A stretch of DNA of 64,000 nt from Phocoena phocoena. Lineage: Eukaryota; Chordata; Mammalia; Artiodactyla; Phocoenidae. Shown in pieces: positions 46,965 through 57,758 of this stretch. The stretch lies in contig NW_027077413.1 of the NCBI RefSeq assembly GCF_963924675.1, positions 434,001 to 498,000 on the forward strand, read 5' to 3'. Each line of letters starts with the position of its first letter. Within the stretch, counting starts at the first letter, position 1. Both the position numbers and the translations under genes were made by a program. Under the pieces are notes generated by a model that saw only the letters and a list, made by a program, of their open reading frames with translations, was not told where the DNA came from and did not search any database.

Positions 46965-47160
46965 TCAATAAAAATATCTATTCTTTTTCAGATCATTTCC
47001 CCTTATAGGTTATTGCAAAATATTGAGTGTAGTTCCCTGTGCTATACAGTAGTTCCTTGCTGATGATTTCATACATAGCAGTGTGTATGTGTTAATCCCA
47101 AACTGTTAATTTATCCCTCCTCCTACCATTTCCCTTTGGTAATAATAAATTATAAGATTT
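46965..47160 (-). mobile_element. L1 3' UTR-like fragment
   Basis: TTATAGGTTATTGCAAAATA, then GTTCCCTGTGCTATACAGTAG and GTGTTAATCCCAAACTG are standard L1 3' UTR text in antisense. It ends near CCATTTCCCTTTGGTAA. It sits ~200 bp beyond the last recognisable satellite bases and roughly in the phase expected for the next monomer, so it may be the L1-like outermost unit of the array instead of a separate insertion. Confidence 0.7.
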
Positions 47161-47480
47161 TATGCTTCTCAGAAATGGGGGAGCTGAAAGAGAGGTATCA
47201 TTTTCAATGCAAAAGCATTTAAAAGAAGATTGAAGCTTTAACCAAGATTATTAGATGTGCATCCTTGGAAAGAAATCACTTTGTTTCTCTAATATTGACC
47301 TGACAAAGAAGACAAACCTTTTCACTGAACTTGCTTATAAGAAAGTGATGGAAATATCAAATGGAAGTGTTAGAAACATCTTATTTTACCCGAGCCTTAT
47401 ACACTGTTCTATGTTAATTACAGTTTGGCTCCCACATCTGTTCATTGAAGTTACAATGTTCTCAATTTCTGTTACTGATC
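47161..47480. other. AT-rich unassigned sequence
   Basis: Non-repetitive AT-rich sequence with no frame, RNA gene or repeat that I recognise. A 126-codon open frame from 47255 runs into the next segment and has no recognisable motif. Confidence 0.4.
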
Positions 47481-48620
47481 CTCCAGAGTGGACGCCAACA
47501 AGTGTCCCCCTGCCCAGTGTCATTGGAGCCAATAGATCGAGACTGAGTTTGGTTCAAAAGCAAAGGAAACTTTATATTTTGATCAGAGAATGGAGAGGTG
47601 CTACCCTGTGGGCTGTGGGCTGGGCTGCTGTGTAGAGATCCTGTCAGAGTCACTGGGAGGGAGGGGGCTGAGCTCTCGAGGACCTGGTTGGCTGCAGCTC
47701 AGGCTCTATGTCACGGAGTCTGAACTGGGCCCCAGGAGCTGAAGTGTCATCGAGCCATTCTGCTCTAGGAAATCTGGTCTGAAGTGCCGGGTGTGGAAGC
47801 TCTGTATGCGGGACCCTAGGAGCACCTGAAATTAGACAAAGCACAAAGGATAAAAAAGGTTAGACTTTATTTTATTGCCCAGATTCTATTTTTATCTCCC
47901 AGGCATTTTTAAGGGGCTTTGCCTGGGACAAACTTCTCTTCTGCCTTTTGTCCCTTTCCTCATTCTTGGAGTGCTGCGGGTGCAGACCCTTCTTCTGTAA
48001 CTGCTGAGTGCTGAGTTAGGAGGCTTCATACCCGTGGGCGAGGGTCAGAACTTCTCCCCAGCAGCCTCCAGGTGACGTTGATTGTCCCCAGGCCTCCTGC
48101 CTCCCTGCTCGTCCGCCTGAGCACCAGTATTGGAAGTGTTATAGATTCTAATGACCTTTAAGGGTCCAGAAAGGAGATGTGCAGTGGCGCTGTGAGGTCC
48201 AGTTTCACCCCGCCCCACATTTGTTCGGCCACCTTAGGCTGACCGTTTCTGCCAGCCTAGATGCTCTGACTGACCGTTTCTGCCAGCCTAGATGCTCTGA
48301 CCAACAGTCTGCGCTTTCTTCCATTAGGCCCCTGAATTAACGTAAAAACAGCACCAGGTGTCAGGATCCTGCCCGCTCAGCTCCCAGACAGTCCAGGGTC
48401 AGTGGTGATGAAGGATCATGATGGTCACTGAGTCAAGAGCCTTTGGAAGTAAACAGGAGTCCAGCCGGTCTTATTGGCCACCATCATCAGGGTGTCTGTA
48501 GGCTTTTCTATGGTGACAGCATGATATACGGTTCCCCCGCCAAGATTATTAGCTCCCCTCTGGGTACAGTAAGTACTGCAAGCAGTAGTCTACTCTTTTG
48601 GGACACACTCTTGTTGTTTT
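47481..48620 (-). other. Probable 3' part of an ERV remnant or unrelated unique sequence
   Basis: This lies directly downstream, in minus-strand sense, of the ERV pol remnant at 48621-49735, where env or LTR sequence would be expected. I see no convincing LTR ends, polypurine tract or env motif. Composition is GC-moderate and unlike the satellite. It includes a 31-bp tandem duplication at 48239-48300. Assignment to the ERV is by position only. Confidence 0.3.
48239..48300. repeat. 31-bp perfect tandem duplication
   Basis: Two exact copies, 48239-48269 and 48270-48300, each starting CTGACCGTTTCTGCCAGCCT and ending ATGCTCTGA. Confidence 0.93.
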
Positions 48621-49735
48621 ATGAGAGAAACTCCAGGTCAAGTGATGGTCACACGGGTCGTCATGGTGCCCCGTTGCCCCCGGTTATCTCTCTGGAGGTT
48701 GGAGTTGGAGGGCCTCCTCAATCGAGGTCAGTGTGCCCACGGAGCAAACCCTGCAACTTCAGGGCATGGTTGGGGGTTAGGATCACCACGTGGGGTCCGT
48801 TTCCCCTAGAAGGGAGGTGGCCTTTTGGGCTGCTGATTTCCAGGTTTTCAGATACCACCAGTATCTTGGCCAGATGTGGCGGTGGGCCAAGCCCCTTGGT
48901 GACCATAGTTTATCCTACCTGGATGGCATTCTTGCATTGTTCCATTTCAAGTGGTCCCAGTTTTTGCACTAATACTCCAATGGCGATTCACCTTTCACCA
49001 GGAATGTAAAGGTCAAAGGGTTTAGCTAAATTAGGGAGTTCCAGGGCAAGGGTCTGAATTGACTGCTCTTTCCATTCTTGAAAGGCCACTTCTGGATTCT
49101 ATTCAAAAGGATCATCATCTTTTCCTTTCAGTGTTTCATATAGAGGCCCAGCTAGTAGACTGTAGTTAGGGATCCAGAGGCAGGAAACCCTGGCTTCCCC
49201 AGGAACCCCTAAGCTGTCTTCTAGTTTCAGAAAGGGGTAAGGCTGTAAATTGTTTCTTCCCTTTCCTGGGATGGGCTTCTCCGACCTTCTGTGAGAATGA
49301 AGCCCAGGCAGGTCACCGTAGTCTGTGATACTTGAGCTTTTTCGTGGACAACTTCTATCCTTTATTGGCTTGGTAGTTCTGAGGCCTCCTTAGTAGGGCT
49401 GGCGATCAGAATGTCGTCTGAATATTGAAGGAGTGTTTCCTTTTCCAGAGGTAGAACTTTTAGGTCTTTAGCTGAGCTTTCCCCAAAGATGGTGTGGGAA
49501 TTTTTGAACCCTTGGGGCAAGACAACCTGGAAGTATTGTTTTAGTTGTATGTTGAGTCCTGTCATTCACAAGCCAAAATTTCTTGTGACTCTGGGACTAA
49601 TGGAATACTAAAGAAGGCATCAGTGAAGACTAATACAGAATACCAAGTCCTGGTGGTTGGTAGAATGACCAGCAGGGTGTAGGATTTAGGAACTACTGGA
49701 GGTATATCCTCAGTGGCTTCACTGACTGTCCTGCC
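48621..49735 (-). pseudogene. Class I endogenous retrovirus pol remnant (RT to connection)
   Basis: In minus-strand sense the fragment runs from RT palm (49362-49565, open 67 codons) through the connection and start of RNase H (near 48718-48906). The palm part shows LPQGFKNS and the LLQY.DDI active-site region, typical of gammaretrovirus-like RT. The active-site box reads YSDD where YVDD or YMDD is usual. Several stops and frame changes separate the pieces, and no gag, PBS or paired LTRs are evident, so this is an old inactive copy. The insertion strand is antisense to the window. Confidence 0.75.
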
Positions 49736-49744
49736 ATCCTTTAC

Positions 49745-49965
49745 CAGGACTCCAGCAGCCCATGGGGCTCTCGAGGTCAGGCCAATCCCAGGATATGGAA
49801 CTCACCTGGGCAGGTACCCTACCCCCACCCCAGCCCACGGGGCTCTCGTGTTCAGGCCCCTCCCAGGATATGGGATTCCCTGGGCAGGTCCTCTGCAGTC
49901 CATGGGGCTCCCGTGGTCAGGCCCCTCCCAGGATACAGAGCTACCCTTGCAGGTACCTTGGCAGG
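49745..49965. repeat. Three imperfect ~66-bp tandem units
   Basis: Each unit holds CAGCCCA-like text, GGGGCTC, CAGGCC..TCCCAGGATA and a GGCAGGT ending. Copies begin near 49756, 49829 and 49898. The segment is GC-rich and abuts the ERV remnant. Confidence 0.7.
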
Positions 49966-50399
49966 GCTGGGCACACAGGAACCGTGCACATAGCCCTCAT
50001 TACAGAGCACTCCCAGCTCGCCTGTCACTCAGATCTGACACAGAGCACCTCAGAGCAGGACTTGAACTAACAAACAGCAGCTCTGACAGGTCTGTGACCC
50101 TGGGCATCACTCTGTGCGGCCTCCTCCACCTGGTCTTCCAGAGACTTCCACTGCACCCGGGGCACCAGGCCTCTGTCTCCAACCACCACCCACCCCTCCT
50201 CTCCCTGACTCCTGGGTTCCTCTCATTAGGAGAGGGTTTTCTTGAAGTTGTCTCCCACTCATGGGCCAGATAATATAATTAGAAAACAAGCCAGAGCTGC
50301 AGCCCCTTGTCTATCCTGACTCTCAGGAGCCCACACCTGTTCCTTGGACCTGGACAATTCAGCAAGTTCCATTTTCAGCAACTGTGAGCCCCTGAGGGG
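49966..50399. other. Unassigned GC-rich sequence upstream of candidate promoter
   Basis: No repeat family, RNA gene or convincing long frame seen. Sequence is single-copy within the window. Confidence 0.4.
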
Positions 50400-50710
50400 T
50401 GATTATTGGCTGGCTTGGGAAGCCTGACCGTGCCGGCCAGCCCTCCCCAGCTGTGCCTGGGTTGAGATCAATATAAACACCGCTCCAGGCAGCAAGAGCC
50501 CCTGCAGACGCCATTTTCTCTGCCCTGTCAGCAGTCTCGGGGCTGGGCTGGTGGGAGGGAGTGAGAGGCCACGGCTTTGTGGGTGTCCCAGTGTGAGTGG
50601 GGCTCTGCTGGACTTTCTGCAGCAGTTGCCAAGATGCTACCTGCTAAAGAAGAGGATGTGTCACCCACACCTGCCGCTGGAATTTCTCCCTGGGCACAGG
50701 TGAGGAAGGA
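50400..50710 (+). promoter_or_regulatory. Candidate TATA promoter and first exon with splice donor
   Basis: An inverted CCAAT box (ATTGG at 50404-50408) is followed by TATAAA at 50472-50477. About 160 bp further on, ATG at 50634 opens a short frame (MLPAKEEDVSP...) that ends at a good splice donor, CAG|GTGAGG, at 50697-50705. The segment is GC-rich and non-repetitive in this window. Order and spacing are those of a pol II promoter with a first coding exon. I do not recognise the peptide. An LTR promoter or chance are real alternatives, and no further exon is identified. Confidence 0.3.
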
Positions 50711-51254
50711 AGAAAGCAGTGGGGGCCGGGACAGCAGGGGTATCTCAGGCAGGGAAATGGAGAGCTTCCAGAAGAGCACCCAGGGCCAGGACCATCCTGG
50801 CTGGCCTGCAGGCACCAAGTCGGCTGGCATGCTGTCCCTCATGTGGCTCCATGGCCCTTCCTCTAGGCTTTCAAGTCCTTGTACATATTCAGGTGTTTAG
50901 CCTTGGAAGGGTGGGAACATTTCAGCAGCAGCTGGCCTGGGTCTCAGCCCACGTTTACTCACAGATACCTCGGCACGGTCCCCCAGCTTTGCAGTGAGGA
51001 CGCTTGTTGCGAGGAGCATGCTGGCTGAATGGGAGATGATTCCCCACCACTGACCAACTTCAGAATTGTTTGCAATTGGAGCAAGTGCCCTGAAACGGTT
51101 TTCCTCTGTGTAACTGGTGGGTTCTGTTCTTTTTTATCTTTTTTTCGTTTTTGGTTCAAGGTAGATTTTATTCCTCTTTTGTGTATTTACAGATATAAGC
51201 ATGGAAATAATTTATTCATATAAATACATGTATGTGAAGGGAAGAATATTTTTT
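50711..51254. other. Unassigned sequence downstream of candidate promoter
   Basis: GC-rich until ~51000, then AT-rich with T-runs. Candidate intron sequence if the promoter at 50.4-50.7 kb is real; otherwise nothing is recognised. Confidence 0.4.
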
Positions 51255-51980
51255 CTGTTTTACTTTTTTAAATTTTTTTTTTATTTTGAATTTAATTTTA
51301 TATTTTTATACAGCAGGTTGTTTTTGGTTATCTACTTTATACATATAAGTGTATACATACCAATCCCAATATCTCAACTCCTCCCACCACCATCCCCAAC
51401 AGCTTTACCCCCTTTTTGTCCATACGTTTGTTGTATATATGTGTTGCTCTATTTCTGCCTTGCAAAACGGTTCATCTGTACAATTTTTCTAGGTTCCACA
51501 TATATGCATTAATATACAAGATTTGTTTTTCTCTTTCTGACTTACTTCACTCTGTATGACAGTCTCTAGATCCATCAACGTCTCTACAAATGTCCCAATT
51601 TCATTCCTTTTTATGGCTTAGTAATATTCCATTTTATATATGTACCACATCTTTATGCATTCGTCTGTCTGTGGGCATTTAGGTTGCTTCCATTTCCTGG
51701 ATAGTGTAAATAGTGATGCGATGAACATTGTGGTGAATGTCTCTTTTTGATTTATGGTTTTGTCTGGGTATATGCCCAGTAGAGGGATTGCTGTATCATA
51801 TGGTAATTCTATTCTTAGTTTTATAAGAAACTCCATAATGTTCTCCACAGTGACTGTATCAATTTACGTTCCCAACAATAGTGGAAGAGGATTCCTTATC
51901 TCCACACCGTTTCCAGCATTTGTTGTTTGTAGATTTTCTGATGATGCTCATTCTAATAGGTGTGAGGTGATACACCATGA
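51255..51980 (-). mobile_element. Truncated antisense L1 (3' end), older subfamily
   Basis: Starts with a T-run and L1 3' UTR text (ATACAGCAGGTTG, CAATCCCAATATCTC). It continues into the ORF2 C-terminus, with [28 protein letters not shown] and MEYY visible on the minus strand at 51618-51848. It breaks off after GTGAGGTGATA near 51975, where diverged satellite begins at once. More substitutions and indels than the full-length L1 indicate greater age. Confidence 0.88.
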
Positions 51981-51983
51981 ATG

Positions 51984-53103
51984 AGTCTATTTCGTTGAGC
52001 AAAGAGTAGGTCTTGTTTATTACGTATTTGGCTTATGGAATGGTATGTGCTAATTTCAATCTGTTTTTATACAGCAGCCCAACTCAACTTTCCCCTTAAG
52101 CAAGCATAAGGTTTTTATCTAAATGTGAGACTCTGTTCGGTTTTGTAATTCAGTTTATGTGTAGCCAAGTTTACACTCCCTCTATTAGTGATATCTTATG
52201 ATAATTATCTTTCTTTGTGTGACATATTTCTCTTAGAATCATCATAATTAAATCCACTCAATTTGCTGCTACCGGTCTGATGACATTGATTTCACTGCTG
52301 AGTGATATTCCGTTGTACGTAAGTAGCACAACTTCTTTATCCATTTTTTTCTTTCTGGGATATTTAATTTGTACTGGACTCGAGGTTCTTGTAAACACAG
52401 CAGCCCTAAATTTTGTGTTGGCTGTGTCTTGTTGATTTTAATTTTCCTAAGCTATAGGGCCAAAAGTGGAAGTGCCCTAGGCTCTGTAGCTTTGTTTTTT
52501 AGATGTTTCAGGATACACCATGAACATCTCCAGAGTGTCTGTTGGCAATTTACATCCCGCCCATCAGCATAACACGGCTCCCTGTTCTCCATGGCCTGTC
52601 CTGTGTTTCTGGTTTTTACACTTTATTCAGATGGCCTTTTTGACGAATGGGAAATGTGACTTCATTGTAGTGTGGATTTCCATTGCTGGAGTGCTTGGTT
52701 GGCCAAAATGTTCATATGCGTTTTTTCCTGAATATATTCAGGAAAAATGTATACGCACTTTTTGTCCATGTGCATCACTGTCAAAGATCTGCCGCTTTTC
52801 ATATGCTTTAAATGCAATTCCAATCTACCTCTTGAAATATGATTCCTGCAATTCTGCCTCGTTTTCAAGTCCTCTTTGCAGACTTACTTCGATATATTTT
52901 TGCCAATAGCTGTCATTTATCTCTGCAGGTTTGTGAATTACAGTGCCCCTGAGCTCCTTTCTTAACTCGCTTCCTTGTAAGCTGGCCACAAAACTGCAGG
53001 TTTGCTTCAGGCCATAATCAGGGTCCGGCACGGCACTCTGAGCCTTTGGTTAATTCCTCTTCCTGGTGGGAAATTAGAGTTAAATGTGCCCCTCCAGATA
53101 CCT
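51984..53103 (+). repeat. Diverged satellite, partial units between L1 fragment and 592-bp array
   Basis: Begins at the satellite text GAGTCTATTTCGTTGAGCAA (monomer position ~785), passes an imperfect palindrome at 52699-52769 and a unit start at 52945. It ends after CCAGATACCT at ~53103 (monomer position ~158). Many changes are private, and several match the other diverged edges. Confidence 0.9.
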
Positions 53104-56100
53104 GCCTCACCCCCAGCAACATGGTGATGTATGTCCTCAGGTTTGAGGCCATATGTGATGGGTTCCTCATCTTTTGATGATGTGGCCCCACTGGTGTGTG
53201 GACACTCCTGCCTGGTTCCCATCCCCTTGGTGATGTGGGCCCTCTGGTGAGACTCTGTTCCTGGTTGGGTTCCTCACACATCCGTGAGGTGAGCCCTCTT
53301 CTCTGAGGTCACTCCTGCCTGGCTGGCACAACCCGCCTTGTTGACTTCGGCACCCTGGTGGCAGTTGGAGCCTGCTGGGAGCCTCCTCCCCTCGGTGATG
53401 AGGGCCCTCTGGCCTCAGGCCTTAACTGCTGGGTTCCCACATTTTCTGATTCATGCTAAGTGGTGCAAGGACACTCCTGCCAGGTTCCCATCCCCATGGG
53501 GATGTGAGCCTTCTGCTCTGAGGTCCCAACGGCTGTGTTGCTCACAGTTTCATGATGCGGGCCCTCTGGTGTGAGTTCACTCCGGCCTAGATCCCATAGC
53601 CTCGCTGCTCCTGGCTGCCTGCCGGAGGTTCCAACTGTGGGATTCCTCACCTTTTTTATTCTATGGTCCCTCTGTTTTGAGGATCCTCTGGCCTGCCTCA
53701 CTCCCAGCCCCTTGGTGATGTGTTTCCTCAGGTTTGAGGCCACGTGTGCTGGGTCCCTCAAATTATGGTGATGTAGCCCCACTGGTGTGAGGACACTCCT
53801 GCCTGGTTCCCATTCCCTTGGTGATGTTGGCCCTCTGGTGACAGTCTGATCCTTGTTGGGTTCCTCACACTTCTGTGAGGTGGGCTTTCTGCTCTGAGGT
53901 CACTCCTGCCTGGTTGGCACACCCCACCTTGGTGACATCGGCCTTATGGTGGCAGTTGGAGCCTGCTGGGAGCCTCCTCCCCTCGGTGATGAGGGTCCTC
54001 TGGCCTCAGGTCCTAACTGCTGGGTTCCCACATTTTCTGATTCGTGGAAGTGGGCCGAGGACACTCCTGTCAGGTTCCCATCCCCATAGGGATGTGGGCC
54101 TTCTTCTCTGAGGTCCCATCCGCTGGGTTGCTCACAGTTTCATGATGTGGGGCCTCTGCTGTGAGTTCGCTGTGGCCTGGATCCCATAGACTCTGTGCTC
54201 TGGGCGGCCTACTGGCCGGTTCCAACTGCTGGATTCCTCACAACTTTTATTCTGTGGGCTCTGTTTTGTGAGGATACTCCTGCTTGCCTCACTCCTAGCC
54301 CCTTGGAGATGTGGGTCCCCTGTTTTAGGCCACATGTTCTGGGTTCCTCACCTTTCTATAATGTGGCCACACTGGTGTGAGGACCCTCCTGCCTGGTTCC
54401 GATCCCCTTGGTGATGTGGGCCCTCTGGTGAGAGTCTTATCCTGGCTGGTTTCCTCACCCTTCTGTGAGGTAGGCCCTCTGCGGTTAGGTCACTCCTGCC
54501 TGGCTGGCACACATCACCTTGGTGACGTGGGCCCTCAGTTGGGAGTTGGTGTCTGCTGCGAGTCTCCGTCCCTCGGTAATGAGGGCCCTCTTGCGTCAGA
54601 CACTAACTCCTTGGCTCCCAAAATTTGCAGATGTGCGACCTGTGGTGCAAGTACACTCCTGTCAGGTTCCCAACCCCATGGGAATTTGGGCCTTCTGCTC
54701 TGTGGTCCCAACGGCTGGGGTGCTCACAGTTTCATGATGAGGGCCCTCTGATGTGCGTTCATTCCGGCCTAGATCCCATAGGCTTGCTGCTCCTGGGCGC
54801 CTGCTGGGAGGTACCAACTGCAGGATTCTTCACCTTTTTTAATCTATGGGCCCTCTGTTTTGAGGCTCCTCCTGCCTGCCTCAATCCCAGCTCCGTTGTG
54901 ATGTGTGTCCTCTGGTGTGAGGCCACGTGTGCTGGGTCCCTCACCTTTCGATGATGTGGCCCCAATGGTGTGAGGACACTCGTGCCTGTTTCCCAGCCCC
55001 TTGGTGATGTGGCCCCTCTGGTGAGAGTCTGATCCTGGCTGGGTTCCTTACCGTTCTGTGAGGTGGGCCCTGTGCTCTGAGGTCACTCCTGCCTGGCTTG
55101 CTCCCATTGCCTTGGTGACGTCGGCCCTCTGGTGGCAGTTGGATCCTTTTGGAGACTCCTATCCTCGGTGATGAGGTCCCTCTGGCGTCAGGCTCTAACT
55201 GCTGGGCTCCCCAGGTTTTCTGATGTGAGACCAGTGATGCCAGGACACTCGTGAAATGTTCCCATCCCCATGGCGATATGGGCCTTCTGCTCTGAGGTTC
55301 CAACGACTGGGTTGCTCACAGTTTCCTGATGTTAGCTCTCTGGTGTTAGTTCACTCATTCCTAGATCCCATAGCCTCTGTTCTCTGGTCCACCTGCTGGG
55401 AAGTTCCAACTGCTGGGTTCCTCACCTTTTTTATTCTTTGGGCCCTGTGTTGGGAGGCTCCTCCTGCCTGTGTCACTCCCAGCCCCTTGGTGATGTAGGT
55501 CCTCTGGTTTGTGGCCACATGTGCCAGTTTCCTCATCTTTTAGTGATGTGGCCCCACTGGTGTGAGGACACTCGTGCCTGGTTCCCGTCCCCTTGGTGAT
55601 ATGGGCCCTCTGGTGAGAGTCTGATCCTGGTTGGGTTCCTCACACTTCTTTGAGGTGGGCCGTCTGCTGTGAGGTCACTCCTGCCTGGCTGGCACACCCC
55701 GCCTTGGCGACGTGGGCCCTCTTGTGGTAGTTGGAACATGCTGGGAGCCTCCTCCCCTCAGTGATGAGGGCCCTCTGGCGTCAGGCCCTAACTGCTGGGT
55801 ACCCACATTTTCTGATATGTGCTAAGTGGTGCGAGGACACTCCTGCCATGCTCCCAACACCTTGGGGATGTGGACCTTCTGCTCTGAGGTCCAAATGGCT
55901 GGGTTGCTCACAGTTTCATGATGTGGACCCTCTGCTGTGAGTTTACTGCGGCCTGAATCGCATAGACTTGGTGCTCTTGGCCGCCTGCTGGGAGGTTCCC
56001 ATTGCTGGATTCCTCAGCTTTTTTATTCTATGGGCCCTGTGTTGTGAGGCTACTCCTGTCTGCCTCATTCCGAGCCCCTTGGAGATGTGGGTCTTCTGGT

Positions 56101-57550
56101 TTAGGCCACATGTGCTGGGTTCCTCACCTTTCTATGATGTGGCCACACTGGTGTGAAGACTCTCCTGCCTGGTTCTGATCACCTTGGTGATGTGGGCCCT
56201 CTGGTGAGAGTCTTATCCTGGCTGTGTTCCTCACCCTTCTGTGAGGTAAGCCCTCTGCGGTGAGGTCACTCCTACCTGGCTGTCACACGTCACCTTGGTG
56301 ATGTGGGCCCTCAGTTGGGTGTTGGTGCCTGATTGGAGTCTCTTCCCCTTGGTAATGAGGGCCCTCTGGCGTCAGGCCCTAACTCCTGGGTTCCCTAAAT
56401 TCTCTGATGTGTGCCCTGTGGTGCGAGTACACTTCTGACAGGTTCCCAACCCCATGGGAATGTGGGCCTTCTGCTCTGAGATCCCAACGCCTAGGTTGCT
56501 CACAGTTTCATGATGACGGCCCTCTGGTGTGAGATCACTCCGGCCTGGATCCCATAGTCTCGTTGCTCCTGGCCGCCTGCTGGGAGGTTCCAACTGCGGG
56601 ATTCTTCACCTCTTTAATTCTATGGTCCCTCTGTTTTGAGGCTCCTCCTGCCTGCCTCAATCCGAGCTCCCTTGTGATGTGGGTCCTCTGGTTTGAGGCC
56701 ACGTGTGCTGGGTACCTCACTTTTCGGTGATGTGACCCCACTAGTGTGAGGACACTCCTGCCTGGTTCCCATTCCCTTGGTGATGTGGGCCCTCTGGTGA
56801 GAATCTGATCCTCTTTGGTTCTTCACACTTCTGTGAGGTTGACCCTCTGCTCTGAGGTCACTCCTGCCTGGTTGTCGCACTCCGCATTGGCGACGTCGCC
56901 CCTCTGGTAGCAGTCGGAGCTGGCTGGGAGCCACCGCCCCTCGGTGATGAGGGCCCTCTGGCATCAGGCACTAATTGCTGGGCTCCCCACATTTTTTCAT
57001 GTGTGCCCACTCTTGCGATGACACTCCTGCTTGTTTCCCTTCCCCATGGGGATGTGGGCCTTCTGCTCTGAGGTCACAACGTCTGGGTTGCTTACAGAAT
57101 CACAATGAGGGCCCTCTGTTGTGAGTTCATGCCGGCCTGGATCTCATAGCCTCAGTGCTCTGGGCCGCCGGCTAGGAAGATCCAACTGCTGTTTTCCACA
57201 CATTTTGTATACAATGGGACATGTGTTGTGAGGTTAATCCTGCCTGCCTCACTCCGAAACCCATGGTGATGTGGGTCCTCTGGTTTGAGGCCACATGTGC
57301 TGGGTACCTCAACTTTTGATGATGTGGCCCCATGGGTGTGAGGACACTCCTGCCTGGTTCCCATCACCTTGGTGATGTGGGCCCTCTGGGGAGAGTCTGA
57401 TCCTGGCTGGGTTCCCTACCATTCTGTGAGGTGGGCCCTCTGATGTCAGGTCACTCCTGCCTGGCTAGCTCACATGGCCTTGACGACATGGGCCCTCTGT
57501 TGGTCACTGGAGCATGCTGGGAGCCTCCTACTCCCGTTAATGATGGCCCT
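53104..57550 (+). repeat. GC-rich tandem array: ~592-bp higher-order unit of ~54-bp subunits
   Basis: The anchor GGTGATG(T)(G) after CCTT recurs at 53229, 53820, 54410, 55003, 55595, 56186, 56779 and 57371, i.e. every 590-593 bp. Each large unit contains about 11 related subunits of ~51-57 bp. Their consensus includes GATGTGGGCCCTCTGGTGTG, then CACTCCTGCCTGG and a TTCCCA.CCCCTTGGT end. Corresponding subunits in successive units match better than adjacent subunits do, which defines a higher-order repeat. The array abuts diverged satellite on both sides. I do not recognise the family. Long frames in it follow from subunits near a multiple of three. Confidence 0.92.
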
Positions 57551-57758
57551 GGAAAAAATGCATATGCCCTTTTTGGCCAAGTGCTTCATTGACGAGGTTC
57601 TGCCACTTCTCTTATGCTTTCAGAGCAATTCACGTCTACCTCCTGAAATCGGATTCCAGCAATTCTGCCCCACTTTCAAGTCCTCTTCACAGCCTTAATT
57701 CAATATATTTTTGTACGATTTCTGTCATTTATAAGTCTGCAGGTATGTGAATGACAGT
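57551..57758 (+). repeat. Diverged satellite tail after the 592-bp array
   Basis: Re-enters the satellite in the right arm of the palindrome (GGAAAAAATGCATATGCCC...). It continues through the usual post-palindrome segment to the next unit start at 57759. The left half of this monomer is absent. Confidence 0.9.

Noticed and set aside
48443..49009. A 188-codon plus-strand frame.
   Set aside because: It is antisense to the ERV pol remnant and has no domain of its own.
54941..55303. Open frames of up to 124 codons, with recurring HHQG-type peptides, in the 592-bp array.
   Set aside because: The ~54-bp subunit is about a multiple of three, so repeat-encoded frames stay open by chance. No promoter or protein family is evident.
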